Origin: Phycisphaeraceae bacterium
GTDB lineage: Bacteria; Planctomycetota; Phycisphaerae; Phycisphaerales; Phycisphaeraceae
DNA length: 64,000 nt
Reading direction: 5' to 3'
Assembly (NCBI GenBank): GCA_028284155.1
Contig: JANQSF010000074.1
Location: 1 to 64,000 of the forward strand
This document shows positions 43,270-51,993 of the stretch, piece by piece. The number at the start of each line of letters is the position of its first letter. Position 1 is the first letter of the stretch. The translations under genes and the position numbers were made by a program. The notes beneath the pieces were generated by a model. It saw only the letters and a program-made list of their open reading frames with translations. It searched no databases and was not told the DNA's origin.

Positions 43270-46200
43270 ATGCGTCAACGACGCCTTCAACTTGGCTGCG
43301 CAGTGCTCTTGCTGCTGTCTGTTTGTTCGGCCAGCGTCGGGCAGGACAAAGCGATCGACTTTGACGCCGCTTTGGGGACGGTGCCGGCAGATGTGAAGTC
43401 ACCGCAACGGTATGCACTGGTCATCGGGGCGAACGACTACGTCGACGAGCAGATTCCGGACCTGGCCGCGTGTGAGAACGACGCCAAGGCGTTGCACGCA
43501 TTGCTGGTCGATCCCAAGATCGGCCTGTTCCCGCGCGACAACGTCAAGGTGCTGACGGGCAAGCAGGTCACGAAGCGCAACATCATCGATGCGCTCGACC
43601 AGCTTGCGCGACGGGCTGGGCCTGACGACCTGGTGCTGATTTTTTTCTCAGGTCACGGCGCGACGGACAATCGTTCGCGGGCGTATTGGGTCATGCACGA
43701 CACCGAGGTATCGAAGCTGCGCGCCACCGCGCTGCCCGAGTCGGACGTGACCGAGCTGATCGGCGAGATCCGCACGAAACGCCTGGTGACGTTCATCGAC
43801 GCGTGTTATTCCGCGTCGACGGCGAATGTGTCGCAGGCCAAGGCGTTGATCGAACTGGGCAAGGTCTACCCGAAGTTTGAAGGGGAGGGTCGTGTTGCGA
43901 TTACGGCCAGCCGGGGCGACCAGCTTTCGGTGGTGATCCGCGACAAGCAACACCCGGGTTTCGGGTATTCGGCGTTTGCGTGGCACCTGCTCGGCGCGCT
44001 GCGTGGCGAGGCGGACGTGAATGCCGACGGCGTGATCACGGTGGACGAGACGTGGGCGTACGTCAAAGACCGTACGGAGCGGACGAGCCGGCTGCAAGGT
44101 GGTTTGCAACAGCCCCAACTGAAGGGCCAACTTGGCAGCCGGTTCCTGCTGACGGTCGACGCCGAACGACTGATCCGCGCAGCGCGGGAGAGCGAAGCCG
44201 AACGGAAATTGCGAGCGTTGCGGTTGGCCGGCCTCAAGACGATGGCGTTGTCGGGGGCCGTCTCGGTCGAGCACTACAAGCTCGGCGTGCGCCTGCTGAA
44301 TGCCCGTGTCGAAACGCTCGACAAGTACGACAAGCAACGCTTGGCTGAATTTGTCGCCGTTTTCGAGGGCAGGATCAAACCGAACAAGCTCTCGCGCGCC
44401 CTGGCGCTGATCGATGCCGTCGCGCCCAAACGAAGCGCGGCACCAAACAGCCCGCTCCGCCCGACGACGCCCGACCCGCCGATCGCGCCCAAGCCCAAGG
44501 GGCGGTGGATTGACCCGGGCAAGTATGAGCCGCCGGATGTCAAGGTCGGCTATCAACACAGCGTCGTTGTGACGTTTGACGAGCCTTATGACCACTGGGT
44601 GTTGGGCGGCACGGGGCGGTATATGGTCTTCCAGTTCAAGAAGTCCAAGAAGCTCGGCGTCATCGATCTGACGACGGCGAAGACCGTTTACACGCTGAAT
44701 GATGTCCCGGGCGAAGCCCTCTACGCCGCCGGCGCGAAGCACATTGTGATCGTCTTGCCGACTCAGCGTCTGGTCAATCTTTACAGCATCGAGACGGGCG
44801 AGCACTTGAAGGTCGCGCCTTTGACTTGCAAGGGAACGCCGCATCGGGTGTTGCTCGGTTCAAACAGCGACGGCCCCGCCTTGATCGCGGCAAGGGACGT
44901 TCAGTTGATCGACCTGAAGACGCTGGAGCCAATTGAATCACGTAAAGAAGGGTTGATCGGCGCGGCGGGTCGGTATGGGTACCACCTCAGCGTGTCGGCG
45001 GACGGCAGGACGTTTGGCGGTGTTCTTGAAGGACTGGGTCCGGTCGCTTATGACTACATGTGCATCACCGGAGACACGACGCGCCGTGCACAGTTTGGAA
45101 GTGTGACCCATCGGATTCGCTGGGCGCAGCCCTCGGCTGACGGCAGTCTGCTGTTCCTGCCCGAGTCGTCGCTTGTGACCGGCCATCCGCGCGCGACAAG
45201 AGCGGAAGACGTTGGCAAGGCACGGCTGTTCCCGACGGTCGATCCCGCGTTCTTCATCGCCGTGCGGTTTGTCCCGGTCGAAGGAGAGCCGGGTCGGAAC
45301 GGGTCGGAGTTTGAGGTTTACACCACGGCCGACCGCCGGCCGATCGGCACGCTGCTCTACAAGGGCGACATGGCGCCGTCGAGTCACAGCAACACGCGCG
45401 CGCGGGCGGCGAAGGAACGCGCGTTGATGCACGACACGAGGCAGCGTTTCCACTACATCCCCTGGGCAGACCTGATTGTCACGTTGCGCAATGACAACCG
45501 CAAGATCCATCTGACCAGATTTGACCTGCTCGACCTGTACAAACAGAGTGGGACGGACTATCTGTGGATCGTCTCCAGTCCACCCCTGCGCGTCCGTCCC
45601 GGCGCATCACTGGATTATCAGATCAAGGTCAAATCGTCGTCCGGCGGCGTTGTGTATGAGCTGAGCCGCGGGCCGGCGGGGATGAAAGTCAGCCCCAACG
45701 GCCGACTCACCTGGGATGTGCCACAAGGACTCGCGGAAGACAAGGTTCGCGTTTTAGTTTGGATCAAAGACAACTCGGGTAAGGGCGTGTTCCACAACTT
45801 CGAGGTCGACATCGACAAGCCGAAGGTCGAGCCGCCGAGCCGGGACGAAAAGCCGTCCGCGTCTCAAGGCGCGAACAGGCCCGATGCAACAGGGACGGCG
45901 CGCTTGCCCGTACAGCCCGCTGCGCCAAGCCGGAATGGACCCATTTCACCTTCTCCGAAAGACAACAATCTTGACATTCACATCAAACCGATGGGTGCGA
46001 TTCGGCCCACGCAGGTTGACCCGCAGTTCAACATCCCGCGCCCCGACCTCGCGGCTCGGCCGGGTGCGCGGCTGACTCGTCACAACAATGCGTGGGCCGT
46101 GGTGCGTGTCTTCAACCGCGGCAAACGGGATATCAAACGGTTGCGGCTTCGTATCGAGACGCAACTGCCCGGCGGCCCGAGGCAGTCGCAGTTGATTGAC

Positions 46201-46344
46201 CCGTTGCTGGGTCTGGGCAAGTTAAAGGCGAACGGCGGGGCGACGCAGTTCGAGGTCAACTTCAAGGACGCGCCCGCCAACGCGCCGGCCACCGGCACGG
46301 TCGTTTTGCGGACGAGCGTCACGGACATTGAGTACGCGGACTGA
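43270..46344 (+). CDS. Exported caspase-family (C14) protease with EF-hand-like loop
   Basis: The 1024-residue protein has a signal peptide (about 1-24) and a caspase/metacaspase domain (about 45-290): RYALVIGANDY, catalytic His129 in FFSGHG and Cys179 in FIDACYSAS. Residues 249-260 read DVNADGVITVDE, a textbook EF-hand calcium loop lying just inside the protease region, so calcium control is plausible. Then come a Pro-rich linker (about 385-410), a beta-propeller-like region (about 430-750), a putative Ig-like domain (about 765-850) and a C-terminal region. Caspase-like proteases of this family cut after Arg/Lys or Asp; specificity here is unknown. The next gene is a subtilase 35 bp downstream. 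Confidence 0.87.
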   Translation: MRQRRLQLGCAVLLLLSVCSASVGQDKAIDFDAALGTVPADVKSPQRYALVIGANDYVDEQIPDLAACENDAKALHALLVDPKIGLFPRDNVKVLTGKQVTKRNIIDALDQLARRAGPDDLVLIFFSGHGATDNRSRAYWVMHDTEVSKLRATALPESDVTELIGEIRTKRLVTFIDACYSASTANVSQAKALIELGKVYPKFEGEGRVAITASRGDQLSVVIRDKQHPGFGYSAFAWHLLGALRGEADVNADGVITVDETWAYVKDRTERTSRLQGGLQQPQLKGQLGSRFLLTVDAERLIRAARESEAERKLRALRLAGLKTMALSGAVSVEHYKLGVRLLNARVETLDKYDKQRLAEFVAVFEGRIKPNKLSRALALIDAVAPKRSAAPNSPLRPTTPDPPIAPKPKGRWIDPGKYEPPDVKVGYQHSVVVTFDEPYDHWVLGGTGRYMVFQFKKSKKLGVIDLTTAKTVYTLNDVPGEALYAAGAKHIVIVLPTQRLVNLYSIETGEHLKVAPLTCKGTPHRVLLGSNSDGPALIAARDVQLIDLKTLEPIESRKEGLIGAAGRYGYHLSVSADGRTFGGVLEGLGPVAYDYMCITGDTTRRAQFGSVTHRIRWAQPSADGSLLFLPESSLVTGHPRATRAEDVGKARLFPTVDPAFFIAVRFVPVEGEPGRNGSEFEVYTTADRRPIGTLLYKGDMAPSSHSNTRARAAKERALMHDTRQRFHYIPWADLIVTLRNDNRKIHLTRFDLLDLYKQSGTDYLWIVSSPPLRVRPGASLDYQIKVKSSSGGVVYELSRGPAGMKVSPNGRLTWDVPQGLAEDKVRVLVWIKDNSGKGVFHNFEVDIDKPKVEPPSRDEKPSASQGANRPDATGTARLPVQPAAPSRNGPISPSPKDNNLDIHIKPMGAIRPTQVDPQFNIPRPDLAARPGARLTRHNNAWAVVRVFNRGKRDIKRLRLRIETQLPGGPRQSQLIDPLLGLGKLKANGGATQFEVNFKDAPANAPATGTVVLRTSVTDIEYAD

Positions 46345-46378
46345 TTTCTCCAATGACCCGAAGTGGGGCTGCACGGCC

Positions 46379-48433
46379 ATGAGAACGTCAACCTGGACAC
46401 GCCCGGTGATTGGACTGGTCGTGTTGTCGCTGATCGGCTTGACCGGCTGCGAAGACGACGCGCCACAATCGAGGCGCGCAAAGCCGGCCGGGCACGGCGG
46501 TGAACCGTCCGTGCCGGTGCAGCCCATGTTCGACAAGACCGGTGTCCACCTGTTGGACGCATTGAACAAGCCAAGGGGATTCAGGCTCGTGTTGCGCACG
46601 GGCGAAGGGCAAAGCCAATACGTCGAGGGTGAAGGGGTCAGCTTCGAGGCGACAGTGAACCGGCAGTGCTACGTCACCCTTCTGCTCGTGGACAGTGCCG
46701 GCGAGATGCGGCTGCTCTACCCCAATCGATGGGAAACAACGGGGCTGCTGAACCCGGGCAAAACGGCGACTGTCCCGCCGGCCAAGCTGCACTTCAAGTT
46801 CCCGATCAGTTCGCCGCATGGCGAGTTGCGCGTCCGGGCGATCGCGACGGCCACGCCGCTGACACTGGTCGGTATCGACGAGACGCGCATCCTCGATGAA
46901 GGGCTTGTCGACTTAGGCAACGTCAACGACATTGCCGACGCCCCTTCCAAACGGCTTACCAGCGGCGACCTTGCGGACCTGTTCAGGTCGGATTACTGGG
47001 TGACGGCCGACCTGAAGATTACAACGCGGGCCGTGCCGGACATCACAAGCGACGCCAACGAAAAACTGCTCGCGCTGTGGAATAAGCTGGACACGGGCGG
47101 CACGAAGTCGATTGGGCAACCGGCGCGCATCACCCGGCCGCTGCGTCGCCCGAAGGACGAGCCGGCCCCGGTGGGTCTGATCGTTTACTACAACGACCAG
47201 GAAACGGTGACCAAGGCGATCGGCGCCGCGGGCGGTCGGCCGCTCGGCCCGCCCGGCTCGTTGTTGGCCACAGCGCGTGTCGTTGATCTGATCGAGCCGG
47301 GCACCAAGACGCTCGACGCGAAGGCTGCGCTCGACCAACGGATCCGACAGCTTGAGTCCGACCCGTCGGTCAAGGCGGTCGTGCCGAACTATCGGCGGTA
47401 CCTGTTCAGTTCGGTCCCGAAGACCCGGCTTCAGCCGGTGCAGTGGGCCTTGCACAACCCGCACAACCCCAAGTTCGACATCGGTTGGCAGAAGGCGGCT
47501 GATCGGATCGCCTCGATCAAACCCGTGACGGTCGGCGTGGTCGACCAGGGGCTGGTGACGACCGACGCCCGCCTCAAAGCCTTGGCTTGGACGAACACGA
47601 AAGAGAAGCCGGGCAACGGCGTGGACGACGACTACAACGGGTATGTCGACGACGTGCACGGATTCAACATCGTGGACGACTCCGGCGTGTTGTTCGATCC
47701 GAAGGTGACGGACAATCACGGGTCGTTCGTCAGTTCGATCATCGCGGGTCGGTCCACCGGCGGGTCGGACGACGTGATCGGGATCGCGCCGGGTGCGCAG
47801 ATCATTACGGGCGTCGCGATCAACGAAGAGGGCTACGCGACCGACGCGGACATCCTTCGGGCGGTCGCGTACGTCGTGCAGGCCGGTGCGAAGGTCGTCA
47901 ATCTCAGCCTCGGCGGTTACACGACTCAGGAGCAGTTGGAGAAGTACGTCAACGCGCACAGTTGGTTCCTCGACGCGCTGGAGCGCAAGGGCATCATCCT
48001 GGTGTGCGCGGCGGGCAACGAGTTCACCGACAACGACTGGCTTCCTAGCGTGCCGGCCAACATCCCCAAGCCGAACATCATCAGCGTCTGCGCCATCGAC
48101 GCCGACGGCGCATTGGCCAGGTATCAGGACTATCAGGGTCTTTGGCGGCCTTACTCGAACTACGGCAAGAAGACGGTGCACATCGGCGCCCCGGGTTCGT
48201 TGATGCTCGGCATCCCGACGAAGGGGCAACAGGCGTTGAACAACGGCACGTCGTTCGCCGCGCCGGTGGTGACCGCCACGCTCGCGCTGGTGTGGGGGCA
48301 GAACCCGACGTGGGACTACCGCACGGTGATCCGGGCTGTCATGGAAACGGCGAGCCCGTCGCCCTATCTCAAAGACCGTTGTAAGACGGGCGGCGTGGTC
48401 AACATCGACGCCGCACTTCGCTGGCGACCTTAG
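46379..48433 (+). CDS. Subtilisin-family (S8) protease lipoprotein with DUF4384-like domain
   Basis: The 684-residue protein starts with a lipoprotein signal (VVLSLIGLTGC, Cys about 21). Residues about 60-165 resemble a DUF4384 domain (YVEGEGVSFEATVNRQCYVTLLLVDSAGEMRLLYPNRW), often found in caspase and subtilase partners. The S8 protease domain occupies about 345-684 with Asp389 (VGVVDQG), His447 (DNHGSFV), oxyanion Asn in CAAGNEF and Ser625 (NGTSFAAPVV). An N-terminal inhibitor-like stretch (about 260-340) precedes it. Encoded 35 bp after the caspase gene in the same direction, so the two are probably co-expressed, possibly with one activating the other. ATG at 46379 begins the lipoprotein signal. 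Confidence 0.88.
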   Translation: MRTSTWTRPVIGLVVLSLIGLTGCEDDAPQSRRAKPAGHGGEPSVPVQPMFDKTGVHLLDALNKPRGFRLVLRTGEGQSQYVEGEGVSFEATVNRQCYVTLLLVDSAGEMRLLYPNRWETTGLLNPGKTATVPPAKLHFKFPISSPHGELRVRAIATATPLTLVGIDETRILDEGLVDLGNVNDIADAPSKRLTSGDLADLFRSDYWVTADLKITTRAVPDITSDANEKLLALWNKLDTGGTKSIGQPARITRPLRRPKDEPAPVGLIVYYNDQETVTKAIGAAGGRPLGPPGSLLATARVVDLIEPGTKTLDAKAALDQRIRQLESDPSVKAVVPNYRRYLFSSVPKTRLQPVQWALHNPHNPKFDIGWQKAADRIASIKPVTVGVVDQGLVTTDARLKALAWTNTKEKPGNGVDDDYNGYVDDVHGFNIVDDSGVLFDPKVTDNHGSFVSSIIAGRSTGGSDDVIGIAPGAQIITGVAINEEGYATDADILRAVAYVVQAGAKVVNLSLGGYTTQEQLEKYVNAHSWFLDALERKGIILVCAAGNEFTDNDWLPSVPANIPKPNIISVCAIDADGALARYQDYQGLWRPYSNYGKKTVHIGAPGSLMLGIPTKGQQALNNGTSFAAPVVTATLALVWGQNPTWDYRTVIRAVMETASPSPYLKDRCKTGGVVNIDAALRWRP

Positions 48434-48622
48434 AGCACGTTCAGATCATGTGTGGCGGGTGCCACGATGCGGTCGTCGGCCGAAGGCCGGCGGCAGCGTC
48501 GCGTCGGCGGCGAGTGTGCGACCCAAACCCCGTCCGCGGCTGACATCACACTGCCTGCGGCTACGCCTTGGGCCGTGTGATGGCACCCGGATGACGCCAC
48601 GCTTGGATTGAAGATGCTCTAG
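48430..48622. repeat. Imperfect inverted REP-like pair (TAGAGCA / GGGTGCCA)
   Basis: The outer arms are TAGAGCA.(N)TTCA at 48431-48444 and TTGAAGATGCTCTA at 48608-48621. Within lie GTGTGGCGGGTGCCAC (48451-48464) and, inverted, GTGTGATGGCACCCGG (48576-48591). The nested inverted arms match REP-like doublets elsewhere in the window but with a third sequence family. It follows the subtilase stop by a few bases and may also end its transcript. Confidence 0.55.
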
Positions 48623-48984
48623 CGGTGATAGCCGGTCAGTGCGTTGCGCGGAGCGCAGCTCAAGATGCTGCGCGGAGGCACCAAGCGTGGTGTCTACCGC
48701 GAGCCGGCTGACAAGGCAGGCAAGCGGCCGACCACGGCCGAGGAAGAACGTTCGCACAACGAGCCCGGCCGAACGTTTGACTCAAATGTCGGCCGTGAGA
48801 TTGCAAGAACTACATAGCGTGTCTTGAGATCACATCGGGTTTCAAGTGCATCGCGTCGCCGGCTTGCCCGATCACCGGGAGACGCGAGTACACTTCAAGT
48901 GATTGAATTGAATGATGTTGTGTTGTGCATGGCGAGCCACAAGCCTTGTGTTGCAAGCGTCTGCCGGGTTGTTCAATTCATTTC
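48623..48984. other. Gene-free stretch upstream of the pseudopilin operon
   Basis: Between the REP-like element and the pilin promoter I see no gene with family similarity on either strand. Base composition becomes AT-richer from about 48890 onward as the promoter is approached. Confidence 0.4.
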
Positions 48985-49034
48985 TGAGATTTAGTCTCAA
49001 TTTCTGGATTTTGTCTTGACAGGCAATTGAGACT
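48985..49034 (+). promoter_or_regulatory. Candidate operator of the first pseudopilin gene
   Basis: AGTCTCAATT (48993-49002) and AATTGAGACT (49025-49034) form a perfect 10-bp inverted repeat that straddles the -35 element. A second overlapping palindrome, TGAGA-TTTAG-TCTCA (48985-48999), shares the left arm. The pattern suits a dimeric regulator that would block or assist polymerase. Confidence 0.5.
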
Positions 49035-49043
49035 CGGTATCAT
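49016..49043 (+). promoter_or_regulatory. Sigma-70-type promoter of the first pseudopilin gene
   Basis: TTGACA (49016-49021) and TATCAT (49038-49043) are separated by 16 bases, 131 bases before the pilin start codon at 49174. A strong AAGGAGG ribosome site (49159-49165) lies 8 bases before that ATG. The -35 match is perfect. Confidence 0.6.
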
Positions 49044-49173
49044 CTACGCCAGTCAAGGGATCAGGTCCGGCCGGTCTGACGCCTTGGCGACCCCCGCGGC
49101 CTCGCCGCGCGTTGGCGCTCGACTGGTGTTGAGCGTTGTCTCGAATTCATGTTGTTCTAAGGAGGCTCTTGCC

Positions 49174-49947
49174 ATGTTGGTTGTTTCACCGAGTCATCGC
49201 CGCCGCAGCGGTCTGACCCTGATCGAACTGGTGGTCGTGCTGTTTATCGTGGCCGTTCTGGCTGGTCTGATCATCCCGATTACCGGCTGGGTCCGCCGCT
49301 CGGCCAACTACGCTGCGCTGGCCAGCAACCAGGCTGAGACCGGGTCGAACCTGGAGTTCTACCGGACGACGTTTGGGAACAACGGTTATCCCGAACGACT
49401 CGATTCACTGGTTCTGAATACCGGTGGCTCAGTGCCGGCCTACATGAACAGTGAACTCGTCGCGATGCTCAATGTGGCAGCGCTGAACGCCGATCAGGCG
49501 GCCTGCCTCACCCTTGGCGGCGGTGCCGCGTGGGAAGTTATGGACCACGATGTGGACCCGAGCGCAGGCGAGCAGGGCAACCCCGGCAACGCAGCCATTC
49601 ACGAACGCGCTCTGGCTGATGGCGAAGAGGTCGCCTTTGTGGATACCACGACCGGCAACGGTCTGGACCTTGCGAACGAGATCTATCCGGACGGCATCCC
49701 GGCCGACGTGTCGCTGGTCGCATTCGGGGTCGGGCCGTCCAACGCCGCGATCGGCCAGACGATGCAGACGGTTCCGATCGATACCCGCGTCGACAACTCC
49801 GAGGTGTACGGCCGATTCATCGCCGTGTTCGCCGTCTACTCGCCGCGCGAAGGTCGGCGTGCCCAACTTAAGGCCGTGTTGAGCGCACGCGGCCGTAGTC
49901 ACAACAGCAGCCTGTCAGAATTCTGGCAGAGCACGAACCCTGAATAA
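49174..49947 (+). CDS. Type II secretion-like pseudopilin (GspG-type leader)
   Basis: The 257-residue protein has a 13-residue basic leader ending in Gly, then LTLIELVVVLFIVAVLAGL: the prepilin peptidase site G|LTLIE and the membrane helix with Glu at position +5. The body has no clear family match beyond FYRTTFGNNGYPERLDSL. ATG at 49174 has a perfect AAGGAGG site 8 bases upstream, which rules out the longer frame. A strong hairpin after the stop separates it from the next pilin gene, so it may be made in larger amounts than the rest. Confidence 0.85.
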   Translation: MLVVSPSHRRRSGLTLIELVVVLFIVAVLAGLIIPITGWVRRSANYAALASNQAETGSNLEFYRTTFGNNGYPERLDSLVLNTGGSVPAYMNSELVAMLNVAALNADQAACLTLGGGAAWEVMDHDVDPSAGEQGNPGNAAIHERALADGEEVAFVDTTTGNGLDLANEIYPDGIPADVSLVAFGVGPSNAAIGQTMQTVPIDTRVDNSEVYGRFIAVFAVYSPREGRRAQLKAVLSARGRSHNSSLSEFWQSTNPE

Positions 49948-49984
49948 TCCAGCGATTCGGACAAGCAACGTTGACGGAACAACA

Positions 49985-50014
49985 CACACCTGCCCTCGAA
50001 CGGGGGCAGGTGTG
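49985..50014 (+). terminator. Hairpin after the first pseudopilin gene
   Basis: CACACCTGCCC (49985-49995) and GGGCAGGTGTG (50004-50014) pair perfectly over 11 bp around an 8-base loop. No T-run follows, so it is a weak intrinsic terminator or an RNA-stabilising hairpin rather than a classical terminator. Position 38 bases after the pilin stop supports a role at its transcript end. Confidence 0.6.
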
Positions 50015-50072
50015 CTTGCATCGGGCAGAGGCGGTGAGGAAGTGGCCTGGAGCCGTTGAATTCAAGGATCAG

Positions 50073-50101
50073 TTGACGGTCAATGATAATTTATTATCAT
50101 T
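50073..50101 (+). promoter_or_regulatory. Promoter with overlapping palindrome before the second pseudopilin gene
   Basis: TTGACG (50073-50078), a 16-base spacer and TATCAT (50095-50100) repeat the layout of the upstream pilin promoter. A perfect palindrome, AATGATAAT-TT-ATTATCATT (50082-50101), covers the spacer and -10. It is very AT-rich in a GC-rich genome and sits 24 bases before the ATG at 50125, so it is a good candidate operator. Confidence 0.55.
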
Positions 50102-50124
50102 AAGAGTGGCAAAGTGGCTGGCTC

Positions 50125-50772
50125 ATGAGACGCAACGCGGGATTAACGCTGGTGGAGCTGGTGGTCGTCCTGACCATCGTCGCTGTCCTTGCGGGCCTTG
50201 TGGTCGGTCTGTTTTCCGGCATTCAGATCGGCGCGGCCGGGCAGGAGAAGTCGCCGCAGCAAGTCGCAACGGAAGCGACCTTGCTTGAAGTCCGAAACGC
50301 GATCATGGGGACGCCAAGCGACCCGGGATACTTTCAGCACGTCGGGCAGAACGCGGCGCTGCTTCCTCGCGAAATGGCTGACTTGTTTTCGCCGCCGGCG
50401 TTCTTGCCGGGTGACTTTGACCAGTTTGATCCCGAAACCGGGCTGGGCTGGCGGGGGCCTTACTTGCAAGCCTCGACCGGTGTGTTTGACGATCACGACG
50501 GGGCCTTCGCGGGCTACGGCGTCGAGGGCGAGCCGACACTCATCGACGGGTGGGGTCGGCCGATCGTGATTCAGTTGCCGGACGTGTCGGCCGGTGAGAC
50601 AGACGAAGAGTTGCTTCACATCCGCCTGGTGTCGGCCGGCGAAGACGGTGTGTTGCAAACGCCGCTCGACGAGTTGATGCCGCAAGGGTCGCAGACAGCC
50701 GACGGGGCGAACCCGAATCAACGTGGTGACGACATTGTCGTGTTTCTGCGCGTGACGGATACGCAGCCATGA
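50125..50772 (+). CDS. Type II secretion-like pseudopilin
   Basis: The 215-residue protein has the leader MRRNAG|LTLVE, followed by the helix VVVLTIVAVLAGLVVGLFSG. The remainder includes RGPYLQASTGVFDDHDG and GWGRPIVIQLP, a pattern shared with the third pilin in this operon (GWRGPYLRLPTGSDV). It overlaps the next gene by four bases (ATGA). Confidence 0.83.
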   Translation: MRRNAGLTLVELVVVLTIVAVLAGLVVGLFSGIQIGAAGQEKSPQQVATEATLLEVRNAIMGTPSDPGYFQHVGQNAALLPREMADLFSPPAFLPGDFDQFDPETGLGWRGPYLQASTGVFDDHDGAFAGYGVEGEPTLIDGWGRPIVIQLPDVSAGETDEELLHIRLVSAGEDGVLQTPLDELMPQGSQTADGANPNQRGDDIVVFLRVTDTQP

Positions 50773-51989
50773 GTCCCTGCACGCAACAACCCGCGCGTTG
50801 GTTGCGCGTCGGTGTTCCACCGGCGACGCACTCGCGCGTGCGCGGATTGACGCTGGTCGAGTTGGTCGTCGTGCTCACGATCCTGGTGGTGCTGGCAACG
50901 GTGGCGTTGACGTCGATCACGGGCCGTGTGGATCAGCAGCGATACGAAGGGACACGCCGAACGCTGGACCACGTGCGCGACGCGGTGGTCGGCGATGGGC
51001 AAACGCGGCAGGCTGACGGGACGCCCGTGCTCAGCGGGTTCATCGTTGACATGAACCGCCTGCCGGTGGCGACGGTTGACGCGGACGACGCGTCGCTGGT
51101 GACGCTGTCGGAGCTGTGGTTCCCGCCGGCGGGTGTGGCATTGTTCGCGCTGCGCGACGGGTTGGACGCGAGCATCGCCGCGGCTGACCAGGACCCGAAC
51201 CCGGGCATCCGTGTGCCCTGCGGTTGGCGGGGCCCTTACCTGCGGCTGCCGACCGGGTCGGACGTGCTGCGCGACAGTTTCGGCAAGCGGCTGGTCTCGC
51301 CGGCCGACGCGGCGACGGAAGACGACGGCGAGAACTACGCGCACCTTCGTCAGATCGACGACACGCCGGCCGAGGAAGGCGACACGGTCGCGATCATCCG
51401 CAGCCTCGGCGCCAACCGGTTACGTGACGCGCTCGACGTGGACTACGACGAAGACCTGGAAGTTGTGATCGACCCGTTGTCTTATCGGGTCGATCGGATT
51501 GTGGTCAACGTGACCGTGCGTTACGACTCGGCTCGGCCATACGACGAAGACGACCGGTTATTCGTGCGGATGTATGAACCCGACCCGGCGACCGGCCTGG
51601 TCCGCGCGGTTCGCGTGCAGCGGCCGGTCGGCTCGACCACAACGTTGATCGAGATTCCCGACGGTGGGCTTGACGACATGGGGGGCGACCTGGTTGGCAG
51701 CGTGGTCGTGCAGGCGACGTTTGTCACCGACCCGGACGACAGTTCCGCCAATGCACCCGAGACCAACTTCGGCTCGCGTGTGATCCGCGCCTACATCGGT
51801 CGAGACGACGACGGCAACAACACGCTCGACGACGACCTGACACCGCCGACGACGACTTCTTCGAACGGTCGGCCGGACGTGTTCGGGGTCAGCGACCCTT
51901 ACTACCTCATGGCCCAGCCGGGGCTGAACGTTGTCAACCTGACGGTTGACGTGACCACCGAAGACCCGCAGACGCTGCCCGAAGGTTAA
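50769..51989 (+). CDS. Large type II secretion-like pseudopilin
   Basis: The 406-residue protein has an unusually long leader (about 26 residues, ending SRVRG) and then LTLVELVVVLTILVVLATVAL with the +5 Glu. At 406 residues it is about twice the usual pseudopilin size; the C-terminal 170 residues (from about 237, VDRIVVNVTVRYDSARPYDEDDRLFVRMYEP) look like a separate beta-rich domain. It is coupled to the previous gene by overlap, and the next gene starts five bases after its stop. Confidence 0.8.
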   Translation: MSPCTQQPARWLRVGVPPATHSRVRGLTLVELVVVLTILVVLATVALTSITGRVDQQRYEGTRRTLDHVRDAVVGDGQTRQADGTPVLSGFIVDMNRLPVATVDADDASLVTLSELWFPPAGVALFALRDGLDASIAAADQDPNPGIRVPCGWRGPYLRLPTGSDVLRDSFGKRLVSPADAATEDDGENYAHLRQIDDTPAEEGDTVAIIRSLGANRLRDALDVDYDEDLEVVIDPLSYRVDRIVVNVTVRYDSARPYDEDDRLFVRMYEPDPATGLVRAVRVQRPVGSTTTLIEIPDGGLDDMGGDLVGSVVVQATFVTDPDDSSANAPETNFGSRVIRAYIGRDDDGNNTLDDDLTPPTTTSSNGRPDVFGVSDPYYLMAQPGLNVVNLTVDVTTEDPQTLPEG

Positions 51990-51993
51990 GTGC

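Noticed and set aside
46913..48229. 438-residue minus-strand frame opposite the subtilase
   Set aside because: Overlaps the intact Asp/His/Ser protease domain and has Arg/Asp/Val-rich composition typical of antisense frames.
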